NCBI GenBank assembly: GCA_003415625.1
Contig: PYIU01000001.1
Coordinates: 5,084,746 to 5,148,745 of the forward strand
Direction of reading: 5' to 3'
Origin: Aquanectria penicillioides
Taxonomy: Eukaryota; Ascomycota; Sordariomycetes; Hypocreales; Nectriaceae
DNA: 64,000 nt
Positions 11,277 through 22,714 of the stretch are shown piece by piece. The position numbers were made by a program, and so were the translations under genes. How positions within the stretch are numbered: the stretch's first letter is position 1; every line of letters begins with the position of its first letter. Below the pieces are notes generated by a model. That model did no database searches. It saw nothing but the letters and a program-made list of their open reading frames with translations, and was not told where the DNA came from.

Positions 11277-12764
11277 TTACCCGCTTAGAACCCGTGGGTT
11301 TGCCAACACCTTCAGTGGCCCTTGTTCTAACATCTTCACACTCATCCTTCCGCCCTTGGGGATTTCTACAATCGTTCCATCGATGCATACATTGCGCCAT
11401 CGCTCATCCTCTTCCTGGATGATGACCTGAACCTCATCCACCTCGTCATAACCAACTTTCTCACCGTCGTCCCATTTCATACCCACATGCTTACCTGCAT
11501 CATATGCCTTCATCATTACATCCATGGTTCTTTCGCCACCAATGGGTCCAAAGTGAACCAGCCTTAGTTGCCTCTGGAGAGGTTTGCTTTCTGGCGAGAT
11601 GGCAAAGGTTCTTTCAAGGTTAGAGACGAGAGCGGCGAGCACGTACGCATGTGTATCCCGCGAAATAGCCTCGAATTCGGTTGATCCGGGACGCCTAATG
11701 GAAACCTGAGCGCCATACGGGTGGGCTTCTTTAAGAAGCTGCCCCGCAACCATACCAAAGCGCTTGTCACCATGGACACGATACTCGGGCGTGTCACTTT
11801 CATAGACGATGCTCGCATGGAAGCCGTAACTGGCCACGATGGCGCCATTTAGGTGGGATACAGACGTCTCCTTCTTCGAAAGCCCACTCTCTCCATTGGT
11901 TTGGGAAGTTCCATTCATTTTGTCAGTGAAGGTGACGATGCGAGACCCTTGTGAGAATGACGCCCGGAAGACAGGAAGGTCAAATGGCACTCCTTTAAAT
12001 AGTGTACGAAGTCCATGAACCAACGGCGTTGATCCGGAGTCTGAGTATAAAGGTTTATTGATTGAATGGAATAGTGCATTTCCTGTCCCCAGAGGAAGCG
12101 GCACTATCAGGGGCGGGGCAATGGAGGGTGAGTCTTGATCAGAGCCATTCAATAGATCAACGACTCCGCCATCTCCGCTAAGAAGCACAATCGTTCTTGT
12201 CTTTGAGCTTGGAGCATTCGAGGCCCATAGAGTCGTTGAGAATTTTCTGATAGTCTCGGCGCTCTGGGTGATGGTCAGTCGGTAATGTGTTCCGCTGAAC
12301 CCGGGTTGGTGGTTATTTGCTTGTACGGCACCTGGAGCATCGAGGTGACTGGTGACTAGTTCCCAGAGGGGTTGGAGAACTTCCTCCCAGACCTTCGGAG
12401 CCAGTCCAAGACCAGATTTAGTTGATACGATGACATCTACCTCGTTGCCTGCTCCATGACGAAGGTAGGGCTGCAGTTCTCTGATGACATAGTTCTGCAA
12501 GGCCTTGAGAGGAATGCTTGCGGCTTTGAACACGGAAAGCCGAAAGGGTCTCTCGCGGTCTTCTGAATTCTCCTTGAGGAAATATATGAAGAACTCTGGT
12601 GCTGAGACTTCCCCCTTGGATGCCTCTAGAATGAAGAGGAGCTCGTTGTGGTCGACTTTTTCGGATGCACCGGCTCGAGTCCACGTCAGATTTCCATCCG
12701 TGAAATCAACGTTATCTACGAGCAGGATGTCTGGAAGTTGCGCCCGCGACAGTGCGGAGCTCAT
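11277..12764 (-). CDS. DAGK_cat / sphingoid-base kinase-like protein
   Basis: Single-exon gene of 495 residues; the first ATG in frame gives MSSALSRAQLPDIL at 12764. The diacylglycerol-kinase/LCB-kinase catalytic fold is shown by VLLSGDGGVVDLLNGS (the nucleotide-binding GDGxxxxxLNG motif) and PLPLGTGNALFHSI (the GTGN loop). A C-terminal beta-rich half follows (ATVSYGFHASIVYESD-like region, then RLVHFGPIGG). Family members phosphorylate lipids such as sphingoid bases or diacylglycerol, but this divergent fungal group has no assigned substrate. The gene is convergent with the ABCF gene, about 100 bp apart. Confidence 0.82.
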   Translation of the reverse strand: MSSALSRAQLPDILLVDNVDFTDGNLTWTRAGASEKVDHNELLFILEASKGEVSAPEFFIYFLKENSEDRERPFRLSVFKAASIPLKALQNYVIRELQPYLRHGAGNEVDVIVSTKSGLGLAPKVWEEVLQPLWELVTSHLDAPGAVQANNHQPGFSGTHYRLTITQSAETIRKFSTTLWASNAPSSKTRTIVLLSGDGGVVDLLNGSDQDSPSIAPPLIVPLPLGTGNALFHSINKPLYSDSGSTPLVHGLRTLFKGVPFDLPVFRASFSQGSRIVTFTDKMNGTSQTNGESGLSKKETSVSHLNGAIVASYGFHASIVYESDTPEYRVHGDKRFGMVAGQLLKEAHPYGAQVSIRRPGSTEFEAISRDTHAYVLAALVSNLERTFAISPESKPLQRQLRLVHFGPIGGERTMDVMMKAYDAGKHVGMKWDDGEKVGYDEVDEVQVIIQEEDERWRNVCIDGTIVEIPKGGRMSVKMLEQGPLKVLANPRVLSG

Positions 12765-13305
12765 TGTGCGGGGAACGGTGTGGAACACAGTGCTAGTGGA
12801 AGCTGAGATAGTTTATAGGCGAGGTCCAAAAAAGAAAAGGTGATCATGAGAAGTTGGTCGGCTCAATGGGAAGAGATAAATCTAGATTGATGGATGGATG
12901 AATCGCTGACGCATCGAGGGCGGTTTGGAAGAATGAGACTCACATCCTGGCCAATAGTGGCAGGTGAGGAGGCCAGCATTCACTCGTAGCGCGGTCACGG
13001 GCAATGAATGCCCTGCATGTGAATGAGCAATTCAGCGACCGGGAGGATCCCCGGAAGAATGAAGGCGGTGCTTTTTTTACACAAGAGCGGCGCCATTTCG
13101 CTTCTTTGGCTTTGACTTTGGTTTGCACCATCGCTCGTGGTGGGGCTGCCTGGTGCTGACACATGTTGCCCGCTCCGGGGGCAGTACGACGCCAAGCGGA
13201 TGAATCCACACGCACGACTGATAGCTTCACCCAATCCGGACATTACAGAAGCCGCTCGGGTATCTTGTTTTGATTGATGTTATTCTTCTACTAGCCTCTG
13301 CCCCA
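12765..13305. other. Intergenic: promoter of lipid kinase, 3' side of TRM1
   Basis: About 540 bp. It should contain the kinase promoter and the downstream end of TRM1. The overlapping open frames at 12940-13243 (minus) have no recognisable domain. No repeat or RNA gene seen. Confidence 0.5.
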
Positions 13306-15432
13306 TTACCGGCTGCTTGCTTTGGACATTGGTCCCCAGTTCTCCCGCGGGTTCATCTGATATCGTACATACTTGTGCTCTCCGCGTCGGCGCGCCAGTC
13401 GAGTTAGGTCCTCGTTGAACACCAGGGTTTTGCGCAACTCCAACTCGCTTGGGGAAACGGTATCGCTTCCATTTGGTGCCTTGGTTGGTTCCTTCGCATC
13501 TGCGCTCGATGGGCCCTCCTGTTCAACGCCCTCCATCTCTGTGCCTTCGTTCTTTGATTGCGCTTCTTCTGGCTGAGCATCTTCACGGCCTACTAGGCCG
13601 GCATCCTTGAGGATCTTCCAAGCCGCCGAGTTTTTCTTGATATTGGCCTCCTTGATGGGGGATTTCTGACGGATCCACTCGGTCATCACCCACCAGATAG
13701 TCGACCAAGGCGCATCAGTCTTAATACTTCCAGGTCGGCAGTGGCTTCTTGTGGTTCGGTAACCGAGATGAATCAGAGCGCCTCTAACCATATCCTCGCT
13801 TGGGGTTGAGCAGCTGACCACGTTTGCCAATCGGCTGGGTATGACGAAGAAGGGGTAATGGTCATAAGCTGCGAGCTGAGCATCCCTGGGGTCAACTGGG
13901 TCTGTTACCTCCGGTCCCGAAAGATGCTCCTCAAGTGCTGTTCGAAGCATACCCTCGATTCGAGGGAGTGTGCCATAAACAGAGCGATCCGCTGCAGGAA
14001 TCTGATCTAGGAGGCGCTGGATAAAATCTGGAGAGTGGATATGCCCCCCGTACATGGGGCCATTGACGTGCATCTTCAGTCCACAATGATGACAGAAACG
14101 ATCGGCAGTTGGTCCAAGAGCCATTGTGTGCTTATAGAATGCGGCGGAGCCCTTTTTGTTCGGCGTAGGCTTGCTCTTCATGAGGGGCTGCGTTTCCCAA
14201 GCACCACAGCCGTGGTCGCAGCTGTAAACCAGCATGGTCTTGGCCGCGAGGAATTTGACAGATTGGGGAGACTTTGAAACCCGGATAAAGAATTTGGTGT
14301 AGAAATCGATTGAAAGCGAAAGAAGAGGCTCAATGGTTAAGCCGTAGCGAGCCGCAGATGTCGCAACAGCATTCAAAACGAGACGTAATCCGGCTTCATG
14401 CGAGTGCATGCCTTTGATGGGAATTCCTCCATACAGGGCATATGTCTTTTCACAGTAGCTGTGTCCCGCCCACACAGCACTGTCGGTACAGGTGATACAG
14501 AGAAGACCGCCGTCGTCTCGTACAGCCTGAACTGCAGCATCAAAGAATGGAGCGGCTGTACCATATGGATCCAGATCAATGACATCAAATTTGTTGGCCC
14601 TGCTAGGGTTTCCTGACCTGTCCCTGTTCGACAAATCATCCGCAATCGCACGATACATGTGTGCAAGGGCGTCGCCTTGGGTAACGGTAATTTTATCATC
14701 CAGTCCGTTGTGGCTCACATTCATTTTGATCGTCTCGGCTGCAGAATCGGATAAGTCGTTGGCTTTGACGGAGGTCACAAACGGCAACTCGTGGGCGTAT
14801 CGAAGAGCCCTCAATCCTGAAGCTGAGAGAGCATCAAGAATCTTGAACTGAATTTTGGGGGTCTTTGCTTCAACATTCTTCTCGGGAACATTGGGATTCG
14901 CCTCCTCTGTAGCTTCCGTTTGGTCTTGTGCGACAGGCTGTTCGACCTCCGCAACTTTTCTGGTGGGCTTCTGTTCGTCGTCCTCTCGCTTCCTCTTCTT
15001 TCCTTGCTTCGCTGCGCGCGCTTCATGTTGCTCTCGCCTCTTCTCTAGAACTTCCTCGCCATATGTCTTGATCGCAAGGACAGAGAGATCGCGGTTGTAT
15101 TGCTGAATAGGATTGTAGAAAACTTGCTGAACCTCTCCACGGTCCTCACCAATCTTGGCACCCTGGGGGACTAGAATGCTTGCCTTCCCCTCTTTTACAG
15201 TCCGGTACTCCTTTCCATTATGCTCGACCGTTTCCGTGGAGACGGCGTCGGCAGCCATTTTGGTCGTGGTCGAAAAGGTGCGAAAGGTGACTCGTTGGTG
15301 CCTAGGTGGTGACTCGGCGCAGGATGCAGGAAACAGGCTCAGGCGATTGATCACCAAGACAGGTGTGGCTCTCGAAGCAAGTCTCGCAGGAATGCCAGAA
15401 ATTGGCCTTGATCTCAAAAGAGCGCGATGCAT
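13306..15432 (-). CDS. TRM1: tRNA (guanine26-N2)-dimethyltransferase Trm1
   Basis: Single-exon gene of 708 residues from the ATG at 15432. Trm1 makes N2,N2-dimethylguanosine at G26 of tRNAs using S-adenosylmethionine. Evidence: the N-terminal FYNPIQQYNRDLSVL segment, SAM-binding region LDALSASGLRALRYA, catalytic motif DLDPYGTAAPFF near residue 285, and paired Cys motifs (CDHGCGAW and CHHCGLKM) that form the Trm1 zinc site. A Lys/Glu-rich insertion with KKRKRE (likely nuclear localisation signal) sits near residues 120-190. The first 58 residues are Arg/Ser-rich, nearly free of acidic residues and look like a mitochondrial presequence; a second in-frame ATG at 15258 (MAADAVST) would give a protein without it. 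Confidence 0.95.
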   Translation of the reverse strand: MHRALLRSRPISGIPARLASRATPVLVINRLSLFPASCAESPPRHQRVTFRTFSTTTKMAADAVSTETVEHNGKEYRTVKEGKASILVPQGAKIGEDRGEVQQVFYNPIQQYNRDLSVLAIKTYGEEVLEKRREQHEARAAKQGKKRKREDDEQKPTRKVAEVEQPVAQDQTEATEEANPNVPEKNVEAKTPKIQFKILDALSASGLRALRYAHELPFVTSVKANDLSDSAAETIKMNVSHNGLDDKITVTQGDALAHMYRAIADDLSNRDRSGNPSRANKFDVIDLDPYGTAAPFFDAAVQAVRDDGGLLCITCTDSAVWAGHSYCEKTYALYGGIPIKGMHSHEAGLRLVLNAVATSAARYGLTIEPLLSLSIDFYTKFFIRVSKSPQSVKFLAAKTMLVYSCDHGCGAWETQPLMKSKPTPNKKGSAAFYKHTMALGPTADRFCHHCGLKMHVNGPMYGGHIHSPDFIQRLLDQIPAADRSVYGTLPRIEGMLRTALEEHLSGPEVTDPVDPRDAQLAAYDHYPFFVIPSRLANVVSCSTPSEDMVRGALIHLGYRTTRSHCRPGSIKTDAPWSTIWWVMTEWIRQKSPIKEANIKKNSAAWKILKDAGLVGREDAQPEEAQSKNEGTEMEGVEQEGPSSADAKEPTKAPNGSDTVSPSELELRKTLVFNEDLTRLARRRGEHKYVRYQMNPRENWGPMSKASSR

Positions 15433-15879
15433 GCAAACGGGTCGCAAAGAGGGTGGTTTGATGAGGTCTCGAGATGCGAAAAGCTAAGTGGGAACCAAAT
15501 TTTGAGAAATTCTGCCGCTCATCCCCAAAGCGGTGAGAAGCTCCTCCCCACATCGAGGACCCCTCCATGCAAGAAGACTAACTTACAGGGACCATTGTTG
15601 GTGCCGTTGAGAAATGGTAGGTAGGTAGGTGCGGAGTTCCTTTTATGGAGTCTCGAATCGCTCCGTCGATGTTATCTTCACGCAATATTTTCATCCGCGG
15701 TTCACATCAGCATTTTATTCTTTTTTTTTCGACGTTCTTCCGTGTTTCTTTCGACTTTTGATTAACTACCAATGAATCATGCTAAGAACCTTTCCTATTG
15801 TAGACTATTACTTATGCTAATCTGCTTTATTTCGAAGGTCTTTTTAATTGCACTATAGCAGACTATCCCCATCTTCACT
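15433..15879. promoter_or_regulatory. TRM1 promoter and GH43 downstream region
   Basis: About 450 bp. Contains a short GTAG/GGTA tandem (near 15617-15632) close to the TRM1 start and an AT-rich stretch (15700-15860) on the GH43 side. No gene supported. Confidence 0.5.
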
Positions 15880-17606
15880 TCATGTGTATACTAATTCCTC
15901 CAGAGTCACTTGTTGGGCAATTCCCTCATACACCCATTTCGTGAAGTAAGCCTGGCCACCTCGAGGGCAGTTAAGGCCAGAACCTTTGCCATTGCAGGTT
16001 GCATAAGCCCCGACGAGACTGCCCACGAAGCTTCCCTGGCCGCCGCTGACGACTTTTGCCGAAACGGCTCCCATAGTTACTCTCTGCTTTGGGCGACCGG
16101 CAGGCTCGGCAGACAACACAAAGTGCGTGACATTGACTGCTTCGATTTGTAACAGAATTGATTGTTGAAGCCAGCTTGTGGGTACGGGAACGACGTTTGT
16201 TTCTGGAACGGAATTGGGTCCTTCTGCTCGCATGCGAAATGCAAGCTGCGACCCTTTGGCTTCACTGGAGTCCTGTGGGAGGCGGACGATTCCGAGGTCA
16301 ATGTGGTCGAACTGTGTCCGAAAGACGGTGACGCCGGCCTCTTGTCCATCATCTTGCGGATCAAACTTGAGCTCACAATTAAATTTGAACAGTGTATGAG
16401 TCTGACGTCGGCCTATGAACGATAACCCCTGTTGGCCGCTGAGGTTGAGATCTGAGGGCTCGCCCGTGAGGTTGCTCCGACTTGGCGTGACTTCGAGGCC
16501 GCGGGTCGTTACGATGAATGCGCCGTTCCTTGCGACGCGTTGGTGAATGAAGTGATTTGGAATTGTTGCGCCTTTGTTGAAGGTGTAGTGGTCATCGTCG
16601 AGAACAAACGGACCCGAGCCCGGGATATGTCGATTCTCTTGAGGTAGCTTGGAACCCGGCATCCGTCCTCGGACAGGCTGCAGAACTGGCCACTTACCTT
16701 CATCCCAAGTTGCGTTGAAAAGAACTGCCTCACGTCCCATGGGGGATACTGAAAATGACGGGCCTGTACGGGTCGACAGACAGAGCCCCCACCAGTTTCC
16801 CTTCGTGTCCTGGAATAAGTCTCCATGGCCCACGGTCTGGAACAGTTCATTTGTGCCACGGTTCGTTAGAATGGGGTTGTTCTCGTTGGCTGTATACGGC
16901 CCAGTTATCTTTTTTGCCCGAGCAATTGTAATAGAATGGTCGGCCCCGGTCCCCCTTCAGCGATCATCACATAGTACCAGCCATCCTTCTTGTAGATGTG
17001 CGGCCCCTCTGGCCAAACTCCGCCTGTTCCGTTCCAAATATTTATCTCATCACCGATTTTTCCAGTTTCAAGATTGATCTCTTGTAAGGTGATCCCGTGG
17101 GTAGCCATATACACCTTTCCATCATCATCCCAAAACAAATCCGGATCGATATGTGTTGGGTGAAAGATTACCGGGTCACTCCATCCAGCATCATTGAACG
17201 GATCTGTTGTCTTGAAGATGACACCAATGATGCCTTCATCCATTCCAAGGTATTCACAAATAACGTAAAATTCACCTCCGTGATAACGAATTGTTGGTGC
17301 ATACATTCCGTCTTGTTGACCAGTGGTGTTCCAGCTAATACCCGGAAGCTGGCTATCCCGGTTCCAGACGTGGCTAGTCAGTTTCCAATTCAACAGGTCC
17401 TTTGAAGCATATACAGGGAGCCCTGGGAATGCAATAAACGTTGATGTCACGCAAAAAAATGTGCCGTCTTTCTGGATGCATGATGGATCCGAGTGCCATC
17501 CAGGAAGCACCGGATTGATGTAAGATGATTGGTGTTGGAAGGGGATAGCAGTTGCTATCGCACCAATGCAGTAAATAAATAAGCATAATTTTTGGCAGAT
17601 CATCAT
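15880..17606 (-). pseudogene. Secreted GH43 glycosidase with one-base frameshift
   Basis: Glycoside hydrolase family 43 (xylosidase/arabinofuranosidase type). From the ATG at 17606 there is a signal peptide (MMICQKLCLFIYCIGAIATA), then INPVLPGWHSDPS (catalytic base Asp), HIDPDLFWDDDG (second Asp) and VWPEGPHIYKK (acid Glu). The frame breaks near 16940-16953: upstream reads ...VMIAEGG, downstream resumes with ADHSITIARAKKITGPY, the normal continuation, then a GH43 C2 beta-sandwich domain to the stop. The span is 1727 nt; one extra G in the 5-G run restores 575 residues. An upstream in-frame ATG at 17690 lacks signal-peptide character. It is either a sequencing error or a recent pseudogene; no other damage is visible. 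Confidence 0.85.
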
Positions 17607-19010
17607 TTTAGAAAAGGTATAAGTGCAAAATTTGGTAGATTGACAGTTTGTTTCACCATGTTCTATATATTCCCATGATTCTCTAGGCATGCTGCTTGGT
17701 TATATATCATTAAGGCACCTACACACCACAATTCCTAGGAGGAGAAATTCAAGGAAGATCAGTCGATGATCTTGACCTTCCCGAGTCCTCCGTTCCTTCC
17801 GTACTTCAATTTTCGTTTCTTAATATCCGGACATCTTTCTCGCCGAAAACCCCCTCCTTTCCCACCGGGAATGTTGCCGATCTTCGAGTCGGTTAAACAT
17901 CCTTGCTCTTGGCCGCATTATGATACTCCACTTCCCCGCATGAAATTAGGCGAAACTCACGGCTCGGAACGACAGGCAAAGGCCATTCGGACCAGATGGA
18001 TACGAATGGGAACTTATGTTTGGAAGACAAACAGCACACGTCGGCCTCGTCCGAGGATCGATCGTCTCTGGCCATAAATATAGGCTAAAAGGTCTGCTGG
18101 TGGGGAACTCAAGCGTTTCAAGAACGGATATTGAATGACCCTGCCTCCGGATTGAATTTGTTACCACATTTGGCGTAAATGTAGCGTGACTAAATTTAGC
18201 CTGAGGAAATACTACCATTCTTTTGGAAGCTTCTTGGAAAGAGGCATGTTCTCCGTTCCAGTATTACAACTGTGGATGCGGGATAGAGAGACGTAACGAA
18301 GTCTAATAAAGGCAGCATGCCCATTAAAGGTATCGATGCCCGAAAGGAACCTAATAGTGGACGAGATATTATTTGGTCACGACCTAAAACAGAGACTAAT
18401 ACTAATCGTGATATGATGCTTCGTATTGGCATTCCAAGTTCTGGGAGGCATTGACGCTTTTCATGTACAACATCATTTCAATGCATGTCGTTTTTCTATT
18501 CACTTTCTCATCTTATCTTAAAAATGATATGATAAGAATAACCCAAGGAACGAAGAAAGGGAGGTCTTCGTAGAATGACGCTATCATGACCAACATGAGA
18601 CATTTTGGCCAGTGTATACGCCAATTTTAATGTAATGATCGTAATTGTATGATTATACTAAGATATCTTCCTAGCCATCTCCCTTTAGATTATCTGAGGC
18701 TTAGGAGGCAGGGTGATGCTGAAGATGTAAATGAGTGTCTCAAGATCAATCAAAAACATCGCCCCAATCACTGATCCCTTTGAAATGAACGAATGCATAG
18801 GGAGACTTATAACTAATCCAACTTCCTATGGGAAGTGCGGAGGCCTTTTTCAAGTATCAAAGGTACACATCCCCATAGTCGTGCTAATCTGCCACCCTGC
18901 CCTGTCGATTATCACGTTCCATACTCGAGCTTGATGGCAAGTGCCTTGCTAACCGTTTGGCTGTAGATTCACTGTCTCTGATTTCGACAGGAACTCTTTT
19001 CGTCAGGGTC
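17607..19010. other. AT-rich intergenic stretch, no gene found
   Basis: About 1.4 kb. Short open frames on both strands (for example 17766-18077 plus, 17946-18218 minus, 18731-18934 plus) have no domain, signal peptide or coding-like composition I trust. It should contain the GH43 promoter on the left and the 3' end of the WSC gene on the right. Confidence 0.5.
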
Positions 19011-19885
19011 CTACTGAAAAATGAACATATTCAGTGCATTCGAGCCACCGCAGTTTTGCGCCGAATTACCGGGGCATGACTTGTCGCAGAGGGTGGAGGC
19101 AATTGCGGCGGCATTGTTCTGGATCGAAGAGCCACAGAAGCACTGGCTTCCAAATTCCATGCCAGCATAAGTGTATCCGTCAGCAGCGCAAGCAGCCTGG
19201 CACTTCTCAATAGTGTTGCCAGCGACATTCTTGGACGCACTTAGAGTTCGCTTCTGAGTGTTATCCGAGTAACATCCAATACTCTGCCAGATCGGCGAGT
19301 GCATGTAGACATTGATTGCCCAAGTTCCGCCACAAGTCTGAGCGGGGTTACCAGAGCAAGGTGTAGTGCAAGCCGTGGATCGCGTGTTGGAAGTCATGCT
19401 GTTGCCGCAGAAGCATTGGTTGGCGTACTCTACTCCAGCATACTTGAAGCCTGTGCCGAAGCACTTGGCCTGGCAGCCTTCAATGGTAGCAGTATCAGGG
19501 GTAACCATTGTGGTAAGCACACGGTTGCCACTGTCTGCAAAGCACCCCAGAGAAGTCCAGGTTGTGGTACGCGTGATACCACAGTTTCCATAGCCAGTTT
19601 GACATCCTGTACCGCAATGACCGTCAGACTTGCCGCAGTATCCAAACTGGCTGCAGCATGAACCAAAGGCGCTCCCAGAACAGGTAGCTGAGCCATTGAA
19701 GGCACCACAAATGCCATTTATGCTTGCAGGACCAGCTTGACGGGCCACCAAACCGCCTGCCTAATTTCTGTGAGTATTTCAAGGGGAAGCAATGTGGTAG
19801 AATAGCTCACATCAAATGAAGATTCATGCGGGATAGCAAAAGCTACTGCAGCAAAGGAGAGCAAGATCACCGCAGGGGAACGCAT
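19011..19885 (-). CDS. Secreted chitin-binding (CBM18) and double WSC domain protein
   Basis: Two exons: 19885-19811 and 19760-19011, with a 50-nt intron (GTGAGC...ATTAG), about 274 residues. Signal peptide MRSPAVILLSFAAVAFA is followed by a hevein-type CBM18 module (ICGAFNGSATCSG...CCSQFGYCG...HCGTGCQ). Two WSC modules follow, each with the six-cysteine pattern: the first starts SLGCFADSGNRVL with CFCGNS and PAQTCGG, the second starts SIGCYSDNTQKR with CFCGSS and SAQNCGG. There is no C-terminal membrane or GPI signal, so it is probably secreted or wall-retained. CBM18 binds chitin and WSC binds glucan or fungal/plant polysaccharide. A role in wall protection or masking is inferred. Confidence 0.92.
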
Positions 19886-20975
19886 GTTGGTCTCGGGGTT
19901 CAAAGAGCTGGTAATTTATTTTGGTTATCAATGATTAAGTTTGATGTGAACATTTGAGGTGGTTTTTAAGGCCAATGGACAATATTTTATAATCATGGAG
20001 AGATACCTCACGACATCGCCATCAGTTCCAGCAGCGCGGTCATCCCGACATTTGTTTCTACCCAACATATTTAGCACCACGTTGTAAGTCTGAGCTTGCA
20101 TAAATCAACCTGCTCAGCTGATTGAATAGAAGAATAATTGTCTTGGTTCGTATAACCCACTCTCCCGGTTGGTCGGTAAGCGACATGGCAGAACGATGAC
20201 GCCGTAGCTATGAAAACTATCGATGTGGCATCAGTGTCTAGACTTGAAATCTGCGCAATCCAGGCGCATGAGCCGTTAACAGCCAGTCACCAGAATATCA
20301 AGGGATGATTAGCTTTACAGTACGAGCCATCGCATCCTAGATCCAAGCTCTTAGCTAGGACTGATGATGGCACCGTGCAGGAGGTGAGAGTTTGGGGGGT
20401 TGTGGCGGTTCTAGACAATCTATCGGCAACGATTACCTTGGTCTAGATCCTCGTATGAATTTTGCTACTAAATCTCCCGTCATTTCTGGTCATGGTCGGA
20501 ACAAAGAGCTGAATGGTGGCGACTAACGACGCCGAGTAGGTTGGGGTCAGACAATTATGGCCAACACTGTCCCCACGGGCCCAGATGCCTCGGTGTTGAA
20601 CGATCGGTCCCCCCGTTGAATCATGTGGACTTCGTGCGGCACGAGCAAGTTGCCCTCATTGTGATGGCCGATCAGACTGCAATGCGTTGGTGGTCGCCAG
20701 GAATGCGAAAATTCACTTCTAACACATTCGATCCGTTCAAGCAGTGGTGGCCCTTACATTGTGGGAAGCCGGCTGGGGTTTTCAAAACCAGGCGTTAGGG
20801 TGATCCCACAGCTTGCGATCATCCCAGTTCCAGTACAACTAACGTTAACCCGTTGCCGGTCTTCAATAGAATTACACCTCTCTACCTTATTTCTTCTTCT
20901 TTCGGAATGGTATTATGTATTCTTGTTGTTCCATTCATTGGTTCTGGTCAAAAATGAGCCAACTACAGGCACTAA
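19886..20975. other. Intergenic between WSC gene promoter and GH16 3' end
   Basis: About 1.1 kb. It should contain the promoter of the WSC gene. No open frame with recognisable protein features; no RNA gene or clear repeat. Confidence 0.5.
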
Positions 20976-22714
20976 CTAGCAAGCCCCTTCTTGCCACATC
21001 TTGACTGATTTCACAACCATTCCACGAGCCTCCACTGGGCCCCATGTTGGGAGCCATGCGCCTTTAGCCTCCCAAAAATCTTTCATCGGTACAGTCTTAG
21101 TACTCTTATCAGACCAAGGCTTGCTGCCCAGATTATCTCTGTTTATAGAGCTTAGTTCATGGGAAATTCCCGGATATTCACAACAGGAGTGAGAGCTGGA
21201 AAAGAGCGGACCAAAGAGGGACTCACGGAAACCATCCGTTGGTTGATCCAACTGCAACATTTAGAATGAGAAAGAAAGGCTGGTCAAATGGAGTATTTGA
21301 CCTTCCGGTCTGAGTCCAGGGGTCGGTGGGCACAGTCCCATTCACGGCTATTCCAGCAAACTGGCCGTATTCCCACATGTTCCTGTTCCTAGAGAAATCA
21401 AAGAACATAATTTGCTGTTAATCAAACAATGTTAGAAAATTCCCTGAGGGGATAGGTTTCTGTGTCATTGCCACGCGATTCGACAATATCAATTTCACCA
21501 CTTCGTGGCCACTCACCATAAGCCGAATCCTCCGGCATCATCCATATAGCAGGCCACATCCAATCTCCTGATGGCAGTTTGGCCACTACTTCCACCCTGC
21601 CATATTTTATGCTCTTTTTGCCAGCAGTGGTAAGACGAGCAGAGCGCACCGGGTTAATGATATGCCCGCTGGTTGAGTTGCTGACTGCCCAACAAGGATT
21701 ATTGAAGGTTAGGTTGGACAATCGTTGATCACGATACGTGCATGTTCCCTCCATTGTCAAATTCACCGTGTGACTAAGACAAATTAGCGAAGACTCTCAT
21801 CCAGCTTATAGCTGTTTTTGAGTAATACGTACCCATCTTGGAGTTGGTCTGGAGTGATATTGGTGGTCTCGAGAGTTAAAGTTGGAACGATATAAAGACC
21901 CTCAGAATCCACATAAGAGTTTGCCGGATCATCCGTAGTCCAATCGAAAGAACCAGTTCTGGAGAGGTTAGTATCGCGATGGATGCAGTGTAAATGAAAG
22001 GTATTTTAATACCCAAACCCATTCATCTGTATCTCATGACTCCAAATATTCGTGTCCAATGTGTCAAAATAATCTTCCATGATTAGACAATACTGCATGT
22101 GCCAATGTTAGCTCAAGTCTCTTATCATCGCGGTCGGGTCATTTCGCGTACATCATGCTTAGGGACCTTTTGCACGGTGTCGAAATTGATGTATGCCGCA
22201 AGGCCTATCAAATATGTCAACCATGCATGGTATGCGTAGGCTCAAAAAGATCTTTTCTTACAGATGGCAATAAAAACGCCGGTGTAAAAGATGGTGTTAT
22301 CCCAATTCATCTCACGCTTGGACTTCTCAAGCCATGGCTTCTCAAACCTTCATAAGAACTCGTCAGCAGTGATCTGTAGCCATCCTTAGGGAATACTCAC
22401 TCGCCGACAAGCCGGGAGCTCATAAAACGCCGCGGTGGCCCCACTGGTATGTTTCAGTATTTTTGGGTTGAATTAAGGTACATCAATGTTCTTCCTCTAC
22501 CTTTCAATAAAGCAGATGATGTCAGACTTTGATAACGAAAGGACAGTATTGGGGTACCAAGTGAAGGTGTGCGAACCGGATCACTACGGGTTGTACTGTC
22601 TCCATCAACACTGGTATGTGGCTCTCTGGTACTTGAGCTCTCCAAAATGCTCTCGTAGTCTTCGGGTTTTTCAATAATACCTAATGAAGGCTCAGCAGAA
22701 AAGTGTCCGGTCAT
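20976..22714 (-). pseudogene. Membrane-anchored GH16 (GNBP-type) glucanase with internal catalytic-domain deletion
   Basis: Multi-exon gene of the fungal GH16 GNBP-like group. From MTGHFSAEP at 22714 there is a cytoplasmic Ser/Thr-rich tail, then a signal-anchor (DNTIFYTGVFIAIGLAAYINF after splicing), then the GH16 domain: YCLIMEDYFDTLDTNIWSHEIQMNGFGTGSFDWTTDD, YGRVEVVAKLPSGDWMWPAIWMMP and the catalytic motif GEIDIVESRGN. The C-terminal part (MFFDFSRNRNMWEYGQFAG, PFDQPFFLILNVAVGSTNGWFP, DFWEAKGAWLPTW) is normal. Between GEIDIVESRGN and QIMFFDF about 55-60 residues found in relatives (including the HWG and HTF/Y..EW strands) are absent from the DNA, leaving a stop at about 21422. A weak GT...ACAG splice could bypass it in frame (ESR-QIMFF) but not replace the missing strands. 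Hence likely inactive. Confidence 0.75.
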
